A stretch of 64,000 nt of DNA from Tanytarsus gracilentus (Eukaryota; Arthropoda; Insecta; Diptera; Chironomidae). The stretch is from assembly GCA_038502055.1 (NCBI GenBank), contig JAXRKN010000041.1, positions 4,011,501 to 4,075,500 on the forward strand, read 5' to 3'. The position numbers and the translations under genes were made by a program. The stretch's first letter is position 1. Every line of letters starts with the position of its first letter. The notes under the pieces were generated by a model that was not told where the DNA came from, did not search any database, and saw nothing but the letters and a program-made list of their open reading frames with translations. Positions 61,216-64,000 of this stretch are shown piece after piece.

Positions 61216-64000
61216 GCTAAAAATGAAAATATTAGAGTAACTCGAATAATGAAAAAGAAATTTGATTCCAAAAAATTGCTTAAAGATAAAATTAAAGTTC
61301 ATAAGTCTGAAATTCGTAAAGAAGTGAAAGATGTTAATTTAAATGTTCAAATGAGTTTTAGAAAAGCACATTCTAAAGATATTAATGCGGTTTTAAATAA
61401 GATTGATAATGTTAATTGCGAATTAGATATTAAGAAAGCAAAAGTTCTGCTTAAATTTATTGAGGAACTTCGGGAAGTTCCAGAAATTGTTTGTTGTTGT
61501 TGCGAAGGATTATTTTTTAAAAATAATCCAAGTAAATTTGATTTGAATTCTTACCATATTAAGTATAATAAGAAAGCCAAGTACAGTAAAAAAGAAGATA
61601 GTCCTTCGGGGTTAAAGTTTCAATCTTACGTGATTAAAAATATAAAAGAATTTAAAGAAAAGATTGTTGGAATAGATTCAGGCATGATTTGCTCAACTTG
61701 TTCTAAAAATTTAATTAATGGTAAAATTCCCTTGTTGAATCCCCAATGTGGAGTACGAAGGCCCGAATATTATAATCGGCCGGAAATACTTACAAGTGCA
61801 ACTGATTTAGAAGCTCTTTTAGTAACCCCAGTTATTCCATTTATGCAAATCATGTCTCGAACTCCTTTCCAATTAAATCCTCAGTTATTTATTAAGGGCG
61901 CGGTTGTTAATATAGTTCCTGATATTTCTCACGTTCTTACTTTACTTCCCTTACGATTTAACGAAACTTCAGTTGTTCAATTAGATTTTAAACGTAAATT
62001 GAATCATGCCAGTTCTTTTTTATTTGACACCATAAGTGTAAAAAAAGTTTTTGATATATTACATTTTCTCTTGCAAACACCCCTTTATCAAAGATATGGC
62101 ATTCAAATTAATAATGATGCATTTAAAGATTACGATCCAAATTCCGTTTCTGATTTGTTAAATTTTATAGTCCCGGCTAAAGGCGAAAAGCCTAATTATA
62201 TACCCATTAATAATAGTAAGAATTCGAATCAAGTTAACGAAAAGAAAGATAATGATAATTATAAAATTAGAGTAGAGAAGGAAGTGGAAAAAGATAAGCA
62301 AAGCGGTCAAAATGATGAAATTCACAAGAATCTTTTAATATTTCAAAATTACTTTTTTATTCAAAACGATAAAAAAGTTATATTTGAATATAGATCAATG
62401 TCCTCATTGAATAGTCTTTTTCATGCATTTTTTGGTAGTTGCCAACTTGATTTAAAGTTTAAAGAATTGTTAAAACAAGAAAATTGTGAATTTTTGAAGT
62501 TTGTATGTGGTTGTTTAGACAGAAATATTTGGGATGAAATGGAATATTTAGTATCAGAATGGGTTATTTTTATAAATCAAAAATTTCCAAAGACAACTCC
62601 CAATTTTTCTGAAAATCGCGATGATTTTAATACGTTTAAAGATATGAAATTTAATGCTGGGTTCATTTTAGAACAGTTTTTAGAACACGATTTTTATTCA
62701 TTTCGAAAGCAATTGTATTGTAATAATTGTAAAGTAGGGTTTTCACAAAAAACTTTTGCACTTTTTAAAGTTTTAAATGTTGATAAAGATTTTAATAACA
62801 CTTTGAGAAAACAATTGCTTTCGTATGAATCTTTGAGTAAAGAAGAAATTGAAACAATGAAAAATTGCATGGAATGTGGTTCAAATAATTTAAAATCAGA
62901 TAAAGTAGAGTTTAAATTGGAAGATATAATTTTAATTCATGTCGTAAATTCAGAAGCCATTAAAATTAACAAAACTTTTTATTCAAATTTGTTCAACCAC
63001 ATTCCAATTCAGTTAAATTTGGGCGAAAATAATATTTTTGAGTTAAAGTTTTTGATTCACGAAGATGTGAAACAGGTAGTTCCATTCATTAGACATGAAG
63101 ATAAATTTATTGAATTAAATGATGTTCTTTTTGAAGAAAAATATGTAGATTCTAAAACTTTAAAAGTGAACCCAGTATTACTTGCATATGTTAAAATATA
63201 TTCTAAATTAGTTTTTAAGACGAACGTTTCTCCTAAACCAAAATTGGATGAAATTGATGCATCCGATTTTGATTTAGAAGATTACGAAATTAAAGAAATT
63301 AAGGATATTCACAATTTGCTTGAAAATTTACCTGAATTGCTACCTGAAGATTTTTTAGATAGTTTAAATGAAGAAAGAGATGAAGATGAAATCCTTTCCG
63401 ATGAAGAGTTAGAAAATCCCGAAAAAAATGAACATATTTTAGTTTTTCCAAATGTTACTCAAGAAAGAATTCAAAATTACGTTAAAAATCATAATCCAGA
63501 TATTAAACAAGCTTTTAATGATGTTTTAGTAGTTGCTCCCGGTCAAGGCCTTAAGCCTGAGCCTGCTTGTAAATTTCTTGATTATGATGCGATTTGTTTT
63601 CCAAAAGCTTATTGTGGATATCCTCAAGAATATGACGGCATTCATTATTCTTGTAGATTTATTTCGTATACTCGCGCTATTAGAAATGAAATAAACCATT
63701 GGGATAGATCGCGTTTTGGCCCGCGAGAAATTTTATTTAAATTTAAAGAAAAAGTTAAGAGAGATTTAGGCAGTGCCATTACTACTGCTTTACGTAAAAC
63801 TAAAGCAGAAAACTTGACAAAGAAGGATATTAAAAATCCTGAAAAGATAGGGCATTTGATTTCCAAAAATATTGCATATAAAATTTTACCCCAAGTTAGA
63901 ACCAGTAATGAATATTTGTTAAAGAAAGAGCATAGAGCAAAGCAAATGATTCGTCAATTTGGACTATGCTCTTTCTTTTTTACCTTAAGTATATCAGAAG
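60541..64000 (+). CDS. Helitron-type replicase-helicase, N-terminal half, runs off the right edge
   Basis: One frame is open from 60541 to the window end (over 1,150 codons). After five more repeats and a Lys-rich linker comes a DUF6570-like region (about 61440-62130): a CCCC cluster (VCCCCEGLFF), ICSTCSKNLINGKIP, LLVTPVIPFMQIMSR and IKGAVVNIVPDI. Next is a USP-like fold (about 62380-63200) with a CxxC pair (YCNNC; CMEC) but Ser at the expected Cys (SMSSLNSLFHA). Then comes an acidic stretch, and the start of the Helitron-like N domain (VVAPGQGLKPEP to IRQFGLCSFFFTLSISE). The HUH nuclease and PIF1-type helicase parts should follow beyond 64000. In the family this protein drives rolling-circle transposition of the element. 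Because of the upstream frame break it may start at an internal ATG (60589) or be inactive. Confidence 0.85.

Overview
The window looks like nuclear DNA of a dipteran insect, most likely a nematoceran fly such as a midge (inference). It is AT-rich. Most introns that can be resolved are very short (53-127 bp) with GT..AG ends. The recognisable genes are animal or insect families: a Transformer-2-like splicing factor, a histone H2A variant and a BCL11-family zinc-finger factor.

Layout. 3-987 (+) is the 3' part of a secreted low-complexity protein with a YQPAVQS repeat. 2111-2733 (-) is a compact Tra2-like SR protein, convergent with it. 2734-11914 holds no gene I can support. 11915-12680 (+) is a three-exon H2A variant with a long extra N-terminal tail. 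12681-44560 is a gene-poor stretch of about 32 kb filled with small inverted-repeat elements (MITE-like), an 807-bp element with a 17-bp minisatellite, a 66-bp insert flanked by 24-bp duplications, and a 1-kb foldback element flanked by a 14-bp duplication. 44630-53208 (-) carries three coding exons of a BCL11A/B-type gene; its first coding exon was not found. A 22-codon open extension follows its UGA stop. 53209-57430 is intron 1 or upstream sequence of that gene and holds two more inverted-repeat elements. 57430-58790 holds a pyrimidine microsatellite and an eight-unit 120-bp satellite. From about 59.4 kb to the right edge lies the 5' half of an autonomous Helitron-type element: a spliced leader, a 132-bp (44-codon) tandem repeat, a DUF6570-like region, an apparently degenerate USP-like domain and the start of the Helitron-like N (Rep) domain. 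The reading frame is broken once, in an A-run inside the repeat.

How the parts relate. The host genes are regulators (splicing, chromatin, transcription) and show no operon-like linkage. The accessory content is transposon-derived. The satellite beside the Helitron and the minisatellite element at 15.7 kb share about 90 bp of sequence, and the 17-bp minisatellite word recurs alone or inside inverted-repeat elements between 23 and 40 kb. This suggests interlinked families of autonomous and non-autonomous elements. The least expected items are the N-terminally extended H2A, the BCL11 readthrough candidate, the pseudo-USP domain in the Helitron protein, the foldback element with a GC-rich core, and an unassigned coding-like stretch at 23.25-23.49 kb.
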